Shown here piece by piece: positions 5,869 through 6,616 of a stretch of DNA of 6,616 nucleotides. Where the stretch lies: positions 28-6,643 of the forward strand of contig NZ_CAAKNY010000038.1 in the NCBI RefSeq assembly GCF_901212495.1, given 5' to 3'. Position numbers and translations under genes: made by a program. Source of the DNA: Collinsella aerofaciens. GTDB taxonomy: Bacteria; Actinomycetota; Coriobacteriia; Coriobacteriales; Coriobacteriaceae. The notes below the pieces were generated by a model. It was not told where the DNA came from and did no database searches. It worked only from the letters and a program-made list of their open reading frames with translations. Numbering within the stretch: the stretch's first letter is position 1; the number at the start of each line of letters is the position of its first letter.

Positions 5869-5885
5869 GCGGAAAGGAAATCGAC

Positions 5886-6616
5886 ATGGCACTGCCTAAG
5901 GATTTCATCGACACCAACGACTTCACCAAAGAGCAGATCATGGCTATCGAGGATCTTGGCCTGGCAATGAAGAAGGCCATCAAGGTTGACGGTTATTATC
6001 CGCACCTGCTCCGCAACAAGAGCCTTGGCATGATCTTCCAGCAGGTCTCCACCCGCACCCGTCTTTCCTTCGAGACCGCTATGACCGACCTCGGCGGTCA
6101 TGCTCAGTTCTATGGCCCTGGCACCATCCAGCTCGGCGGTCACGAGTCCTTGGGCGACACCGCTCGCGTTATGGGCTCGCTGCTCGACATCATGATGGCT
6201 CGCGTTGACCGTCACAAGGACGTCGTCGGCCTCGCCGAGGGCTCCGCTGTGCCCGTCATCAACGGCATGTCCGAGTTCAACCATCCCACGCAGGAGATGG
6301 GCGACCTCATGACCATGCTCGAGAACCTCCCCGAGGGCAAGAAGATCGAGGACTGCACCCTGGCCTTCATCGGCGACGCCACCCAGGTCTGCGTCTCCCT
6401 CATGTTCATCGCCTCCAAGGTCGGCATGAAGTTTGTCCAGTTTGGACCTAAGGGCCACCAGATCCCCGACGGCGGCCTGCACGTCGGCACCGTCGAGGAG
6501 CGCGCCGAGTTCGGTAAGCAGATGATGGCCATCGCCGAGGAGAACTGCAAGGTCTCCGGCGGCTCGGTCGTCATCTCCGACGACATCGAGTGCATCAAGG
6601 GCGCCGACTTCATCTA
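5886..6616 (+). CDS. ptcA: Putrescine carbamoyltransferase, 5' part (cut by window edge)
   Basis: This enzyme converts N-carbamoylputrescine and phosphate to putrescine and carbamoyl phosphate in the cytoplasm. It is the middle step of the agmatine deiminase pathway, whose carbamoyl phosphate is then used by carbamate kinase to make ATP. The 243 visible residues cover the carbamoyl-phosphate domain and part of the second domain. STRTR (55-59) and HPTQ (133-136) are the classical transcarbamylase motifs, and stretches such as [30 protein letters not shown] and VSGGS closely follow the Enterococcus enzyme as remembered. About a dozen extra residues seem present near 180-205. The start has GGAAAGG eight bases upstream. 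GC is clearly higher than in the left cassette. The usual partners (antiporter, agmatine deiminase, carbamate kinase) would lie beyond the window. Ornithine carbamoyltransferase is the alternative; the missing C-terminal part would settle it. Confidence 0.88.
   Translation, partial: MALPKDFIDTNDFTKEQIMAIEDLGLAMKKAIKVDGYYPHLLRNKSLGMIFQQVSTRTRLSFETAMTDLGGHAQFYGPGTIQLGGHESLGDTARVMGSLLDIMMARVDRHKDVVGLAEGSAVPVINGMSEFNHPTQEMGDLMTMLENLPEGKKIEDCTLAFIGDATQVCVSLMFIASKVGMKFVQFGPKGHQIPDGGLHVGTVEERAEFGKQMMAIAEENCKVSGGSVVISDDIECIKGADFI

Larger units (their letters stand above)
5547..5885. promoter_or_regulatory. Divergent control region between aguR-like gene and ptcA
   Basis: These 339 bases must hold the promoters of both genes. 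GTATAC palindromes occur at 5601-5606 and 5669-5674 in mirrored context (CGGTATAC at 5599-5606, GTATACCG at 5669-5676), which is a plausible pair of regulator sites. TTTAAT (5764-5769) fits a -10 at five of six bases for ptcA, without a clear -35. For the regulator, TATACC (5605-5600, minus) has TGGAAC 17 bases upstream as a poor -35, and that hexamer lies in the tandem repeat at 5621-5640. None of these promoters is certain. Confidence 0.45.

Noticed and set aside
5817..6482. Minus-strand open frame opposite ptcA
   Set aside because: It mirrors the highly GC-biased codons of ptcA, with low-complexity Ala/Leu/Gly/Asp runs; ptcA has clear family motifs.

Overview
The window looks like part of an intestinal actinobacterial chromosome of the class Coriobacteriia, probably Collinsella-like. 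This is inferred from the GC-rich, C/G-ending codon use of the right-hand enzyme gene, from two membrane-bound LuxR-type regulators close together (a habit of that class), and from a remembered resemblance of the carbamoyltransferase. No rRNA or other marker fixes the taxon.

Layout. Positions 1-32 repeat, with one mismatch, the last ten codons of the minus-strand regulator gene that ends at 4581. Between these two copies lies an AT-richer cassette of three plus-strand genes: a membrane regulator with two LuxR-type helix-turn-helix domains (133-1866); an ABC transporter with an ABC-2-like membrane half and its ATPase in one chain (1991-3892); and a 117-residue secreted three-cysteine protein (3908-4261). 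The last two are translationally close, because the stop codon of one lies in the ribosome-binding site of the next. The cassette ends in a 319-base gene-free stretch holding four copies of a 15-base motif in alternating orientation at a 40-41 base period, then a hairpin that would terminate the converging regulator gene.

The right part (4581-6616) is an agmatine/putrescine locus: a seven-helix LuxR-type regulator resembling AguR on the minus strand, a 339-base divergent control region with several repeats and a foldable leader, and the 5' 243 codons of putrescine carbamoyltransferase (ptcA/aguB) on the plus strand. In lactic acid bacteria AguR senses agmatine and activates this pathway, so divergent control here is likely.

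Working picture. A regulator/exporter/secreted-protein module, possibly a bacteriocin-like or signalling system, appears to have been inserted at the 3' end of an aguR-like gene, leaving the displaced gene end at the left edge. The module's function and the insertion are inference; the gene architecture and repeats are visible in the sequence.
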